DNA of 64,000 nucleotides, from assembly GCA_021323855.1 (NCBI GenBank), contig JAJPKE010000045.1, positions 310,001 to 374,000 on the forward strand, in the 5' to 3' direction. The stretch comes from Chloroflexota bacterium. Lineage in GTDB: Bacteria > Chloroflexota > Ktedonobacteria > Ktedonobacterales > JADMIN01. The notes under the pieces were generated by a model. That model ran no database searches and was not told where the DNA came from. It was given only the letters and a program-made list of their open reading frames with translations. Positions 16,189 through 25,870 of the stretch are shown here, in pieces. Positions within the stretch are counted from its first letter, which is position 1. Each line of letters opens with the position of its first letter. A program made the position numbers and the translations under genes.

Positions 16189-17580
16189 TCAATTGGCAGC
16201 GGTCACGGCATCCACCTCGGCTTTGGGCGCGAGCGGCAACCACGGATACGCCTTGTGCGTCTTGGCATCGGCGGCCAGCAAGACGCCAAAGCGCCAGATC
16301 ACCGTCCCCAGCACGGTTGTGCCGTCGCTTTCGGTGATGTGTATGAGGCACCCAACAAGTCCATTCGTATTATTCGGGTCATCAGGTGACATATTCGAGT
16401 TGCCCACCTGCTCGTTCTGGAGCGCATTGTAGAGTTCACTTGTCTCCGAGTTACAGATATCCTCCGGAAGCTGCTGGCGTAGGTCATCCTCAACCCCAAT
16501 GGAGGACTGTAATGATGGCATGAAATGCCAGTGTTCACTGTCATCCAATTGCAGAACTCCACCTTCGCCGCCGCCGGATTCGCCATCATTCTCCGAGCCG
16601 ACTACCCGCCCATCCGCTGTGAGAAACAACCAGCTAATCGCAAGGGGAATGTATACGTTCCAGTACTTGCCCTGCGGGAGCGGCTGCACCTGCCCATACT
16701 GATCTACAAATGGCCCCCCTCCGGAACAAATGATTTCCGTGCAGAAATTATTTGGCCCGGTCATTTGTTGCGCACTGGGAATCGCCAGTGTCACCTTCGC
16801 AGTCAATGGCGACGTAGCCAACCGGCTCTGAATCATTCCTAGCGTATTTCGCCCGCTTGCGTAATACTGCCCTGCCGGAACGGTTGTGGTCACAGAAACC
16901 GGCTTGATGGACTGCTGAACAAGCGCCAGTGCGCTCGCTTTGAGGTCATCGGGTAGATCATCCACACCGAAGTCGAACTCGATATAGTTGTCAACAAAAA
17001 CAGTCCGGCCACCAGATGTCACTGGCACGCCGCTGCTACTTCCATACGCGCAATTATTATCGGAGGCGCTAGCTGTATTCAAACTGCCATCAGCGGAAAG
17101 CTGGACACTACAGGTATGCGTCGCAAACGGCGGCGCGCTGAACGTCACCGTGTCGCCCTCCGGCTTTGGACGAAAGGCAAACGGCGGGCTGCCAGAGAGC
17201 TTCTTGCCGTCAACGGTCACGGCGCCATAGGAGACGTTCGCGATAATGCCAATCAATTGCTGTGAGGCGTCCGTTGCGGCTGGGGTGGCCGTCGCCTGTG
17301 GATGAGGCAGCAGCGAGGCGGTCGAGCGGAGCAACCCAAAGACAACCAGCGCGCAGATCGCCACCAGCCCCACCTGCACGGCGCGTTTGCGCGGCGAGGA
17401 GCGGCGGCTCACCAGTGTTTCGGCGTCCACCGTTCCTGGGGCGCTTTCCCAGGCGTCTGCAGGGTTCGTGGTGGTAGTGGTACCGGTGGTGCCAGCAGTA
17501 TCGGAGGCATGTGCGATAGGCGATGGACCCAGCAGCGTGAATTGCTCGTCATCGGGCGATGTATCCGGCGTCTCACGCAT
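16189..17580 (-). CDS. Single-helix anchored extracytoplasmic protein, function unknown
   Basis: 463 residues. A Thr-rich disordered cytoplasmic part (1-66) ends in a basic patch and one transmembrane helix (about 67-88, VQVGLVAICALVVFGLLR). The remaining ~370 residues are outside; they contain six cysteines (for example FCTEIICSGGG and CNSETSELY), consistent with disulfides, and a segment GVLLAADAKTHKAYPWLP at the end. The architecture, with a Thr/Pro-rich tail before the helix, is the same as at 4618-5847. I recognise no family. The stop is 91 bases before the zinc-ribbon gene and both may be co-transcribed. Confidence 0.75.
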   Translation of the reverse strand: MRETPDTSPDDEQFTLLGPSPIAHASDTAGTTGTTTTTNPADAWESAPGTVDAETLVSRRSSPRKRAVQVGLVAICALVVFGLLRSTASLLPHPQATATPAATDASQQLIGIIANVSYGAVTVDGKKLSGSPPFAFRPKPEGDTVTFSAPPFATHTCSVQLSADGSLNTASASDNNCAYGSSSGVPVTSGGRTVFVDNYIEFDFGVDDLPDDLKASALALVQQSIKPVSVTTTVPAGQYYASGRNTLGMIQSRLATSPLTAKVTLAIPSAQQMTGPNNFCTEIICSGGGPFVDQYGQVQPLPQGKYWNVYIPLAISWLFLTADGRVVGSENDGESGGGEGGVLQLDDSEHWHFMPSLQSSIGVEDDLRQQLPEDICNSETSELYNALQNEQVGNSNMSPDDPNNTNGLVGCLIHITESDGTTVLGTVIWRFGVLLAADAKTHKAYPWLPLAPKAEVDAVTAAN

Positions 17581-17695
17581 GCTGGTCCCCTCCCCGGCTA
17601 CCTGCTTCCATTCGCAGATACCTCGGTTATCGCGGATATCTCATGCGAAGGATAGCAAATCGCCGGGCGAGAGACAAGATGAACCGCCAAACGGT

Positions 17696-19768
17696 TTAGT
17701 GCGTCGGCAGATAGCGCGCAAACCAACCGGTGATTTCGTTCAGGCGAATGACTCGCGAGCGCGGATGGCCGTTACGTGAAAGGTCGTGCGACTGGCCCTC
17801 GAAGCGCACGAGTTTGGTCTCGCGGCCCAGGTATTTCAGCGAAATGAAAAGTTGCTCACCCTCGCTGATTGGGCAGCGCAGATCGTTGTCGCTATGCAGA
17901 ATCAACAGCGGCGTATGGATATCGGCGACATAGGTGATGGGTGAATGCTGCATGAGTTGCGCCAGGTTTTCCCACGGCGTCGCGCCCATCTCATCCACCG
18001 CCAGCCACCAACCGATGTCGCTGGTGCCGAAGAACGAGGCGGCGTTGGCAACGCAGCGCATCGTCACCGCCGCCTTGAAGCGGTCCGAGTGGCCGACCAC
18101 CCAGTTCGTCATGTAGCCGCCGTAGCTGCCGCCAGCCACGCCCAGCCGGTTCGCGTCCAGCCCGCCACGCGCAATGGCGGCATCCAGCCCGGCCATGATA
18201 TCTTCGTAATCTTTGCCGCCCCAATCGAAATGCACGGCATTGGCGAAGTCGCGTCCGTAGCCGGTGCTACCGCGTGGATTGCAATAGACCACTGCGTAGC
18301 CCTGCGCCGCCAGCAGTTGAAACTCATGGAAGAAGCTCGCGCCGTACATCGCCGCCGGTCCGCCATGAATTTCCAGGATCGTCGGCACCAACTCGCCTGG
18401 CTGCGCCTGCGGTGGGCGCATCACCCAGCCCTGCAACTCCCAGTCGTCAGCGCCGCGAAAGCTGAACTCTTCGGGCGTGGCAAGCGCCACCTCTGAGAGC
18501 AATTTCGCGTTGAGGTTTGTCAATTTCTGCTGCGTATTGCTGGCGTTCTCGGCGGGAAGCCGTTGGAGATAGACATCGCCCGGCGCGACCGGCGACGTAA
18601 TTGCCAGCGCCATTGCCGAGCAATCTGGGGTCATCGAGAAGCCATAGACATGCTGCGCGCCATCGGTGAGCGGCTGCGGCGAGAGGTCGGCTTCGGGACT
18701 GACGCTATAGACCTGCGTGGAACCGCGTAGCGACGCCTGCAAGTAGAGTCGGTAGCCATGATAGCCGTCCGGTCCCCAGTACAGGTGTGCGCCACCATGC
18801 CCGGCGCGCATATCACTGATACAGGTGTCGGCGCAGTTGGCGGCCCAATCGCCACTCAGCAGACGCGCCTCGCCACCGGCATGCGCGGGAACGGTGTAGA
18901 GATCGGTATGCCCGCTGCTATAGCGGCGTGGCGACGCCAGGAAGGCAATCGTCTCGCCATTGGGCGACCAGGATGGCGCACCGCAGCCCAGCGCCTCATC
19001 AGTCAGCCGCTCACACGCGCCACTGGCAACATCCAGCGTCCAGACGCTATCGGCTGGCCATTGCCAGCGCTCTGCGCTGCGGTCGGAGGTGAAGACGATG
19101 CGGCTGCCATCAGGTGACCATTCTGGGCTGCCGTCGTTCCAATCGCCGTCTGTGAGTTGCTGCGGCTCGCCACCGGCGGCGGGAATGGTGAAGAGGTGGG
19201 AACGCAGGTCATACATGAAGCCGTGGCCGTCGAGCCGGTGCCACATCTGGGTAATCGTGCGCACGCGGGGGATGGATTTGCCGTCGAGCGCGGCGTCGTC
19301 CACCTCCTGGTCGTCCGGCGTGCCAGTCTCAGCGGCGAAGAGCAGCGTCTTGCCATCCGGCGACCAGACGGGAGCGCCTGCGCCGTGGCGCATGAACGTC
19401 ACCTGATGCGCCTCGCCGCCACCTGTTGGAATGACCCAGATCTGTGGCTGACCAACACCACGGTCGCGCTCCTCCGCGCTCTTGGGTTTCGTGCCGCTGG
19501 CGGGCGCGCGCACAAACGCCAGGGAGCGCCCATCCGGCGACCAGCGCGGCGCAGTGTCGTTGGGGCCGCTGGTGAACCGGCGCGGCTCGCCGCCATCCGC
19601 AGACGCCAGCCAGATCGAGCGGCGATACTCATAGGCGTCGCGGTCCATTGTCATCAGCACATAGGCCACCTGCGTCCCATCCGGTGAGATGCGCGGGTCT
19701 TCGGCCAGCTCGATGGCGTAGAGGTCTTCAGACGTGATCGGTCGTGGCGTGGTTGTCATGGCAGTCAT
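17696..19768 (-). CDS. Prolyl-oligopeptidase (S9) family serine peptidase
   Basis: 690 residues from the ATG at 19768 (GGAGG 10 bases upstream; an in-frame TTG at 19777 is too close to that site). The N-terminal two thirds form a WD40/PD40-like propeller with repeated PxWSPDGxxLAF blades (PRWSPDGRSLAF, PVWSPDGKTLLF, PEWSPDGSRIVF, PSWSPNGETIAF). The C-terminal alpha/beta hydrolase carries the Ser in GGSYGGYM (~549), Asp in HSDNDLRCP (~626) and His in GQSHDLS (~661). It should cleave short peptides, as acylaminoacyl- or dipeptidyl-peptidases do. No signal peptide is seen, so it acts in the cytoplasm. The start region carries a tandem CAGTCATGG repeat. Confidence 0.93.
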   Translation of the reverse strand: MTAMTTTPRPITSEDLYAIELAEDPRISPDGTQVAYVLMTMDRDAYEYRRSIWLASADGGEPRRFTSGPNDTAPRWSPDGRSLAFVRAPASGTKPKSAEERDRGVGQPQIWVIPTGGGEAHQVTFMRHGAGAPVWSPDGKTLLFAAETGTPDDQEVDDAALDGKSIPRVRTITQMWHRLDGHGFMYDLRSHLFTIPAAGGEPQQLTDGDWNDGSPEWSPDGSRIVFTSDRSAERWQWPADSVWTLDVASGACERLTDEALGCGAPSWSPNGETIAFLASPRRYSSGHTDLYTVPAHAGGEARLLSGDWAANCADTCISDMRAGHGGAHLYWGPDGYHGYRLYLQASLRGSTQVYSVSPEADLSPQPLTDGAQHVYGFSMTPDCSAMALAITSPVAPGDVYLQRLPAENASNTQQKLTNLNAKLLSEVALATPEEFSFRGADDWELQGWVMRPPQAQPGELVPTILEIHGGPAAMYGASFFHEFQLLAAQGYAVVYCNPRGSTGYGRDFANAVHFDWGGKDYEDIMAGLDAAIARGGLDANRLGVAGGSYGGYMTNWVVGHSDRFKAAVTMRCVANAASFFGTSDIGWWLAVDEMGATPWENLAQLMQHSPITYVADIHTPLLILHSDNDLRCPISEGEQLFISLKYLGRETKLVRFEGQSHDLSRNGHPRSRVIRLNEITGWFARYLPTH

Positions 19769-19773
19769 GGCAG

Positions 19774-20214
19774 TCAATCCTCCGAAGTTTCAGCGACAGG
19801 ACGTTCATAGTTGCGGTTCAGTTCATGCAGCACCGTGCCGCGTATACGCCACATAGCAGACGTCAGCGTGTGATATTCGCCGTCACAGATGGGCACCGGC
19901 GCGCGGCATTTCAGGTGCGGGCGCAGCCGGAAACGCAGCGTATCACCGTGGATGTCAATCCAGATATGGCGGCGGGTGTAGCCGGTGCCCCACTTGAAGA
20001 GAACCCCGGAATCGTATTCCTCAAACCAGCCGCGCCCCTGAAGCGCCTGCCGGTTCAACGTCTGCAACATCTCACCAATGCCGCTTTCACGAATCACGCG
20101 CTTGGCATTCTCACGAACTGCCCGGCGCTGCTCCTCGCTCACCGGCTGTTCTTCGTAAGATGCACTCTCTTCAGTCCTGTTGATCTTGTTGATCTCGTTG
20201 ATCTCGTCTGCCAT
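19774..20214 (-). CDS. Conserved-looking hypothetical protein
   Basis: 146 residues, acidic at both ends. The first 12 residues (MADEINEINKIN) are encoded by a tandem of gatctcgtt-like units. The middle, GRGWFEEYDSGVLFKWGTGYTRRHIWIDI and DTLRFRLRPHLKCRAP, looks like a compact alpha+beta domain with aromatic strands; I do not recognise the family. AGGATAGG precedes the ATG. It ends 5 bases before the S9 peptidase start, and its last codons contain that gene's ribosome site, so the two are translated together. A regulatory or chaperone role for the peptidase would be a guess. Confidence 0.7.
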   Translation of the reverse strand: MADEINEINKINRTEESASYEEQPVSEEQRRAVRENAKRVIRESGIGEMLQTLNRQALQGRGWFEEYDSGVLFKWGTGYTRRHIWIDIHGDTLRFRLRPHLKCRAPVPICDGEYHTLTSAMWRIRGTVLHELNRNYERPVAETSED

Positions 20215-20366
20215 GAAACCTATCCTACTGAATGAGTATCGAAAGATGTGCTGCCAGCCGATTACCGGCTATCTGCCGCCGCACCTGTGTATGATGCCTG
20301 TCTAACTCACCAGCCATAGTCTACCGCAAATCAGGCCTTGTATGAAAGGGGAATTGCGCTCGTGGT

Positions 20367-21335
20367 TTACCCGTCACTGGTGCGCTGGTCTATATAATAG
20401 TGGCTGCCAGAGGTGGACTTGGCTTTGGCTTTGACTTCCGCGGCGATGCGGCTGACTTCTTCCATGCTGATGATGGGACGGTGCTGATTGGTGACGACGC
20501 CGATGGAGATGCCGCAGAGGGGATACGCCTGCCGCTGCCCCTGGCGGTCCACCGCCAGCAGCGTGCCGCGCTGCGCATCTTCCGCCGTATAGTAGGCGCG
20601 GCTTTCATTCTTCCAGCGTTGGATGAGCGCGCGACAGATGCGCTCCACGCGGTCAGGAGTGGTGATGACAACGAAGTCGTCGCCGCCGATATGGCCGGTG
20701 AAGTCGTTGATGTTGCCTTCATCCCGCACCACTTCGCTGACGACATGCGCCAGCAGACGAATCAGGTCGTTGCCGCGCAGAAAGCCATAGACATCGTTGT
20801 ACGCCTTGAAGTTATCAATATCGAGGTAGAGGATGGACCAGGTGGCCGCCAATTGCAACTGATGCTCGATGGCGCGCTCAACCCGCAGCCCGGAAGGCAG
20901 GCCGGTGAGCGGCGAGAGCAGGCTCTCGCGCACATGGCGTAGTTGCGTGCGGATGCGAACGATTAGCTCATCAGTCTTGAAGGGCTTGGTCAGGTAATCG
21001 TCCACTTCTGAATCGAAGGCACGCACAATATCGGCGGTATCCTGGCGCGCGGTGAGCATGACGACGGGAATGTGCGCGGTTTTGGCGTTGCGGCGCAACT
21101 GCTCGACCACCTCGAAGCCATCTATCCCCGGCAGCATGATGTCGAGCAGCAGCAGTTGCGGCACCTCGCGTAGCGCGTAGCTCAACCCTTCCTCGCCGCT
21201 CGGCGCCACTTTCACCGCGTATCCTTCTATTTCCAGCGTCTCGCGCAGCAGGCGGCCAAGCTGGGGGTCATCTTCCACGACGAGGATGGTAGCGGGCGGC
21301 GCCTCGAACGCTGGATCGAAAGCTACGACATCCAT
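20367..21335 (-). CDS. Response regulator with GGDEF (diguanylate cyclase) output domain
   Basis: 322 residues. A receiver domain has the acidic pair E21/D22, phospho-acceptor D65 (LLLLDIMLPG) and K117 (YLTKPF). The GGDEF domain (about 142-310) has the signature GGDDF (217-221), compatible with making c-di-GMP from two GTP. The allosteric inhibitory RxxD site, expected 9 residues before the signature, reads NIND; without the Arg, product inhibition is probably absent. GGGGGAG precedes the ATG. No histidine kinase is adjacent; the one at 54777 is distant. A promoter lies at 21429-21456. Confidence 0.93.
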   Translation of the reverse strand: MDVVAFDPAFEAPPATILVVEDDPQLGRLLRETLEIEGYAVKVAPSGEEGLSYALREVPQLLLLDIMLPGIDGFEVVEQLRRNAKTAHIPVVMLTARQDTADIVRAFDSEVDDYLTKPFKTDELIVRIRTQLRHVRESLLSPLTGLPSGLRVERAIEHQLQLAATWSILYLDIDNFKAYNDVYGFLRGNDLIRLLAHVVSEVVRDEGNINDFTGHIGGDDFVVITTPDRVERICRALIQRWKNESRAYYTAEDAQRGTLLAVDRQGQRQAYPLCGISIGVVTNQHRPIISMEEVSRIAAEVKAKAKSTSGSHYYIDQRTSDG

Positions 21336-21428
21336 TGCGTTCTCCCCCGTTGACCATCCAGCAGTGCCCTGTGCAGCGTGCCAAATGGATGTAAGTCACT
21401 GTATCTACGAAGCTATAGTTATGGTCAT

Positions 21429-21456
21429 GATATATGGTCGCGCTGCGCTCTGTCCA
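21429..21456 (-). promoter_or_regulatory. Probable promoter of the response regulator-GGDEF gene
   Basis: Minus strand: TGGACA (21456 to 21451), 16-base spacer, TATATC (21434 to 21429); transcription would start ~90 bases before the ATG at 21335. Confidence 0.5.
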
Positions 21457-21535
21457 TACCATGTGTCTGGGGGGACGACCGGGCTAGGGTGATTGTCATG
21501 TAGTTCTCTTGAATTCCCAGGCAATTGAGGGCAGT

Positions 21536-22027
21536 TCATTCTTCCGACGGAAGGCGCTGGTCTTCTTCAGTGGAGGTGAGTTGCGCGCGAATGACGGCCT
21601 CCCGTTGTCCCAGCAGCGCATCTTCCAGTCGCTGGCGATGCTTCGGGAGAAAGTTCTCCGGCAGCGCATCTGGCGCGAACCAGCCGACTTGATTTACTTC
21701 GTCACTGGTGGCTGGCTCCGGGCTGCTCTCCGCGAGACGGCAGAGGAATGTCAGCACCACTTCACGTTTGCGCGGCTTGGAATACACACCGACCAACCGC
21801 ACAATCTCGATCTCTGCGCCCACCTCCTCGCGGACCTCGCGCGCCAGGCCCTGTTCGACGGTTTCGTCATATTCCAGGCCGCCGCCAACCAGATTCCACC
21901 AATCAATCTCCGTGCGATGAGCCAATAAATAGCGCCCTTCCCGCTCGATGATGGCAAAGATGCCAACCCGAAAGCGCGGTGGAGCGCCTGATGATGGTGA
22001 TGATGGATGCTGTTCCGCTGTCGTCAT
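21536..22027 (-). CDS. NUDIX hydrolase
   Basis: 163 residues. The Nudix box reads G-x5-E-x7-REVREEVG (residues 50-70, GLEYDETVEQ...REVREEVG), with the catalytic glutamates intact. It hydrolyses a nucleoside diphosphate linked to another group, in the presence of Mg or Mn; the substrate (oxidised nucleotide, NDP-sugar or ADP-ribose) cannot be fixed from the motif. The C-terminus is an acidic-basic tail of ~25 residues. It lies 11 bases after the stop of the serine acetyltransferase gene and is probably co-transcribed with it. Confidence 0.92.
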   Translation of the reverse strand: MTTAEQHPSSPSSGAPPRFRVGIFAIIEREGRYLLAHRTEIDWWNLVGGGLEYDETVEQGLAREVREEVGAEIEIVRLVGVYSKPRKREVVLTFLCRLAESSPEPATSDEVNQVGWFAPDALPENFLPKHRQRLEDALLGQREAVIRAQLTSTEEDQRLPSEE

Positions 22028-22038
22028 GGAGCAATCCC

Positions 22039-22710
22039 TTAAATGATATAGTCGTCGTACTCCTCGTCGCTCAGGCGCTCCATCTCTTTGACCGGCTCGC
22101 CGTGTGTGTGCAGTTGCGCGGGCTGCGCCACGACCACAGAGTGTGGCGGGATGGACTCCAACACGAGCGCCATCGCGCCAATCTTCGAGTCATGCCCGAT
22201 GGTGATGGGGCCAAGCACCGATGCGCCGACGCCGATGGTTACATTGTCTTCGATGGTGGGGTGACGCTTGACCCGCCCATCACCGCGATGTTTCCACCAG
22301 CCGGTCGCGCCCAGGGTCACTTGATGGTACAACATGACGTTATCGCCAATCTCAGCAGTTTCACCAATCACCACGCCAGTGCCGTGATCTATGAAGAACC
22401 GCTTGCCGATGCGCGCGCCGGGGTGAATCTCGATGCCGCCGGTGAGGAGCCGCGCAATCTGTGAGATCAGGCGCGGCAGGACAGGAATATGGGCCTCATA
22501 GAGCGCATGCGCCAGCCGGTGCCAGAGAACGGCATGCAATCCCTGGTAGGTCAGTACTTCCAGGATATTGCACGCGGCGGGGTCTTTCTCGAAGATCACA
22601 TCTATCGCATCCGGCCAGCGGGTGCGTTTGCGCGGGAAGGCGAGTGGGGGCCGTAGCTCCTGATGTCGTTCTTCCTGCGTCCGCTCGTTTGGGAGAATGG
22701 TTTGTGCCAT
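22039..22710 (-). CDS. cysE: Serine O-acetyltransferase
   Basis: 223 residues. [11 protein letters not shown] is the conserved N-terminal segment, and the left-handed beta-helix shows hexapeptide repeats with [30 protein letters not shown], including the catalytic His/Asp region. It makes O-acetylserine from serine and acetyl-CoA, the first step of cysteine synthesis. The C-terminal tail ([15 protein letters not shown]) ends in Ile-Ile, like the CysE tail that inserts into O-acetylserine sulfhydrylase, so a cysteine-synthase complex is likely. The N-terminal extension (1-30) is basic. No cysK is in the window. The ribosome site before the ATG is weak. Confidence 0.92.
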   Translation of the reverse strand: MAQTILPNERTQEERHQELRPPLAFPRKRTRWPDAIDVIFEKDPAACNILEVLTYQGLHAVLWHRLAHALYEAHIPVLPRLISQIARLLTGGIEIHPGARIGKRFFIDHGTGVVIGETAEIGDNVMLYHQVTLGATGWWKHRGDGRVKRHPTIEDNVTIGVGASVLGPITIGHDSKIGAMALVLESIPPHSVVVAQPAQLHTHGEPVKEMERLSDEEYDDYII

Positions 22711-23298
22711 AGGAAAATGTCCGCTCTGCCTGCAATGACTGCAATGACCGCAATGATTGGAATACCTGCAATGAGCAGCGCCAGTGATGCCACCTGATCT
22801 GCACTATTGACCCCATTGTCTGTCTCTACATTGGGCGTTTGGCGCCGTCTATAGTTCACAATGTGAAGTGTAGTCGTGGCGAGAACGGGGCGTCAAGTCT
22901 CACCAGGCATCGCCTGACGCTTGCTTGACCACACGAGCATCTCATTCAGTCCAGACATCCTACCTCTGGCATGGATTGCGCGTTAAAAGGAATGATGAGT
23001 CTATCAATAGATGCTGGAGAATGTCATACCAGGCGAACCTGGCGCGTTGTGTTGTTGTGGATACGACGTGTGGCTCCAACAGGTACGGGTTGGGTTGCGC
23101 CTTGCGGCCCGCACAAGCGAGAATAACAGCAGCAATAACAACAGTAGCAGCAACAGATGACAATCGCGAGCTGGGCGCGCTAGCGAGTTGACGCGCTTAG
23201 AGAGCCAGCGAGCTAGAGAGACGCTTGACGCACAATCTTTGCACGATCAATGCGCATATTGCCAGACGCCAGCGGCATGGTGGTGGAGGACGGACGAG
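22711..23298. other. Divergent intergenic region with palindrome
   Basis: 588 bases between cysE and the transmembrane PP2C gene. It holds a tandem run of tgcaatga/tgcaatgac-like units (22731-22776) just upstream of cysE, and a 13-bp palindrome TTCACAATGTGAA (22855-22867) next to TATAGA that could be a -10/operator pair for cysE. Short open frames here (for example 22925-23191) look non-coding. GGAGGA before 23299 is the ribosome site of the next gene. Confidence 0.45.
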
Positions 23299-25800
23299 AT
23301 GACTTCGAGGAATGGTGACCGGCGACGAGCGTTCACGCTGGTTCTGCTGTGTCTGTTGCTCAGCGGTGTAACGCTGCTTGCGAGTGCCAGCCAGATACAG
23401 GCGCTCCAGGCCGCGCCGCTCACTGCACACCGCGCTGGCAGGTCGCTCGATTCCCGGCCATCGCAGGCCGTCGCCTATGCGCGTATCGCTGTCGTGCGCG
23501 TGCTGACGTATTACGATGGCATGCTCAATAATGATCCCGCCCCGATTCCGGTCCTCGATCCTTGCGCCTCGGATGGCGTTCTCGTTGGCACCACTGGCAA
23601 CAACCTCAATTCATTTGATTACATCCTCACGGCAACCGCCGCCGTCAATCCGGTGAAGCCGTGCCAGGGCACGCAGGCCGCCTTTCAGCAACTCAACGGC
23701 AGTGCGTCCGGGTGGAGCATTGATCATATTGATGTGTTGCTCAACGCCTCGTATACCGGCGTTGGCGATCAGCAGTTGGGGTCCATCCGCTATACGATTT
23801 ATCCGGCGCTGGTCACGTCTAACGCGGGGCAGAGCGCGCCGCCGCTGCTGGCGTTGCCGCTGACCATTCCATCCGGCTCACCCTCGCATGATCTGCCGGT
23901 TCTTGCGCCGCCACAGCCCTCTGATGCGCCAGCCGATCCGGCGGCGGCGACGGTGCTGGACCTGACCAATATCTATGGCCAGCCACTTGGGCGAGACTCC
24001 GAAACCTATGGCGAGGTGCCAACTGACGTTTACCCCATTTCGGTGCCAGCCAGCCAGATCAATGCGGCGCCGCAGCCGACGGCAACCAAACCACCGACAG
24101 CCACACCACCCCAACAGACGGTAACGGGCGGCACTGTGCAGGCGACGAACACCGTACCACCGGCCCCGGCCACCACGCCGCTGCCACTCAGCGCGCAGGT
24201 TAGCCTGGGCGCGCCAGAAATTGACTCGAATGGCCGCCTGATCGGCATGGTGGTCGCTGACGCGCATGGCAATCATGTCCTCTCGTCGCTCCAATCGGTC
24301 GTTACGGCAATCGGCCCGGTGACGAGCAAACCGGGTCCGCTGATGACGCAGTGGCAGCAGGGGTTAGCCAGCTATTACGCCAATCCCCCGCAGTTCAGCC
24401 AGGCGAGCAGCACATTCCAGGCCTTGCTCAGCGCCTATCCCGATTTTGGCGGCGCGGAGCCGTTCCTGACCGCCGCAAAACAACAATCTACAACGATTCC
24501 CTCACTCACCAAAGGGCAGCCGACCATCTTGGGGTCAGCCCCGCCAGGCGGCGGCATCGGCAAGAAGACGCTGCTGGCGTTGATTGTCCTGGGATTGCTG
24601 GTCATCTTGCTCGTACTTGTGGCGCTGCTCTTTCTGATGCGCCGCCAGCGACGCCAACAGGCGCGAAGGCGCTATGTCGTGCCGGAAGACGAGGCAGATC
24701 TCGATCTGCTGCCGCCCAATATGCCGCTGGAAGAACTGGATAACTACCGGCAGATGATGGTTGACGAGCAGCCGACGGTACCATTGGCCAGCATGCGGGG
24801 TAACAACAACAGCGGCAACATAGGCAACATGGGCAACAACCGCACCAGCAACAACGGCGGCACGGTTCTGGTGGATGAGCAACCAACCTTCAAGCTGCCG
24901 GTGCCGCCGCAACAGCCGAGCCGCGCGCGCCAGGGAAGCGCACTGATGCCGCATCCCGCCGGCCTGACGCATCCAGGCATCAAGCGCGCGGCTGACCCGA
25001 ACCAGGACAATATCTTTGCGTTGCAGGGGATACGCCTCGTCAACGGACGCACACAGCCGTATGGTCTCTTCATCGTGGCGGATGGCATGGGCGGGCATCT
25101 CAACGGCCAGGAGGCCAGCCGGCTGACCATCCAGATAATGGCCACGCATATCCTACAAACGATGAACAGCGCGCAGCCGCTCGACGACGCGATGCTGCTC
25201 TCGCTACTGGCGGAGAGCGTACAACGCGCCAGCGCGGAACTGCATGACCGCAACATCCGCGAACATCTCGACATGGGCACGACGCTGACGGCGGCGCTAG
25301 TGGTGGACGACATGGCGTATGTCATCAACGTTGGGGACAGCCGCACCTACATCATGAGTCCAGACGTGGGGATGCGCCAGATCACCACCGATCATTCGGT
25401 GGTCGCGAGCCTGGTCAGTGCTGGTGTCATTCGCCCGGAGGATATCTATACGCACCCGCGCCGCAACCAGATCTACCGCAGCCTGGGCGGGGAACAGGAG
25501 AGCGTTGAGGTTGACACCTTCGAGGCGCCGCTCCAGGCGGGTGATAAGCTGTTGCTCTGTTCAGACGGCCTCTGGGAGATGGTGCGAGACCCACAGATCG
25601 AGCATATCTTGCGTGGCACGGCGGACCCACAGCGCGCGGTAGAGCTATTGGTGCGCGAGGCAAACGCGAACGGCGGCGAAGACAATATTAGCGCGATTGT
25701 CGTGCGTATGCTGGAAGATGTGCCCGAACACGCCAAACCAGGCATGCGTGTGGTGGTGGCGCCGCAGGAGGAGAGCAAGCCGACGACGGCGCAATCCTAG
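23299..25800 (+). CDS. Transmembrane PP2C phosphatase with trypsin-like pseudoprotease ectodomain
   Basis: 833 residues from the ATG at 23299 (GGAGGA 8 bases upstream; a TTG 37 codons earlier is less likely). A signal-anchor (about 11-34), an outer region of ~385 residues, a transmembrane helix (about 422-446, followed by RRQRRQQARRR) and a cytoplasmic PP2C domain (about 550-810). Phosphatase motifs are complete: DPNQDN, ADGMGGH, DMGTTLTAAL, GDSRTY, LLCSDGLWEM and NGGEDN, binding two Mn/Mg ions; it removes phosphate from Ser/Thr. The outer part has the strand logic of trypsin-like domains (AVVRVLTYY, YILTATAAV, GAPEIDSNGRLIGMV), but the catalytic Ser is Ala, suggesting a binding sensor. The linker is Asn/Gly repetitive. 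A signal-to-phosphatase receptor is inferred. Confidence 0.87.
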   Translation: MTSRNGDRRRAFTLVLLCLLLSGVTLLASASQIQALQAAPLTAHRAGRSLDSRPSQAVAYARIAVVRVLTYYDGMLNNDPAPIPVLDPCASDGVLVGTTGNNLNSFDYILTATAAVNPVKPCQGTQAAFQQLNGSASGWSIDHIDVLLNASYTGVGDQQLGSIRYTIYPALVTSNAGQSAPPLLALPLTIPSGSPSHDLPVLAPPQPSDAPADPAAATVLDLTNIYGQPLGRDSETYGEVPTDVYPISVPASQINAAPQPTATKPPTATPPQQTVTGGTVQATNTVPPAPATTPLPLSAQVSLGAPEIDSNGRLIGMVVADAHGNHVLSSLQSVVTAIGPVTSKPGPLMTQWQQGLASYYANPPQFSQASSTFQALLSAYPDFGGAEPFLTAAKQQSTTIPSLTKGQPTILGSAPPGGGIGKKTLLALIVLGLLVILLVLVALLFLMRRQRRQQARRRYVVPEDEADLDLLPPNMPLEELDNYRQMMVDEQPTVPLASMRGNNNSGNIGNMGNNRTSNNGGTVLVDEQPTFKLPVPPQQPSRARQGSALMPHPAGLTHPGIKRAADPNQDNIFALQGIRLVNGRTQPYGLFIVADGMGGHLNGQEASRLTIQIMATHILQTMNSAQPLDDAMLLSLLAESVQRASAELHDRNIREHLDMGTTLTAALVVDDMAYVINVGDSRTYIMSPDVGMRQITTDHSVVASLVSAGVIRPEDIYTHPRRNQIYRSLGGEQESVEVDTFEAPLQAGDKLLLCSDGLWEMVRDPQIEHILRGTADPQRAVELLVREANANGGEDNISAIVVRMLEDVPEHAKPGMRVVVAPQEESKPTTAQS

Positions 25801-25870
25801 GCGATTCTACCTGTGCCGATAGCGTTATAGATTGTCCCATAGCGCCGATAGCCTGGAAGAACTGCCCTGA

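Noticed and set aside
22925-23191. 88-residue frame between cysE and the receptor phosphatase
   Set aside because: Without ribosome site; sequence is tandem-repeat-like near the end (agcagcaataacaacag).
23188-23298. TTG start 37 codons upstream for the receptor phosphatase
   Set aside because: No ribosome site; the ATG at 23299 has GGAGGA and begins a normal signal-anchor.
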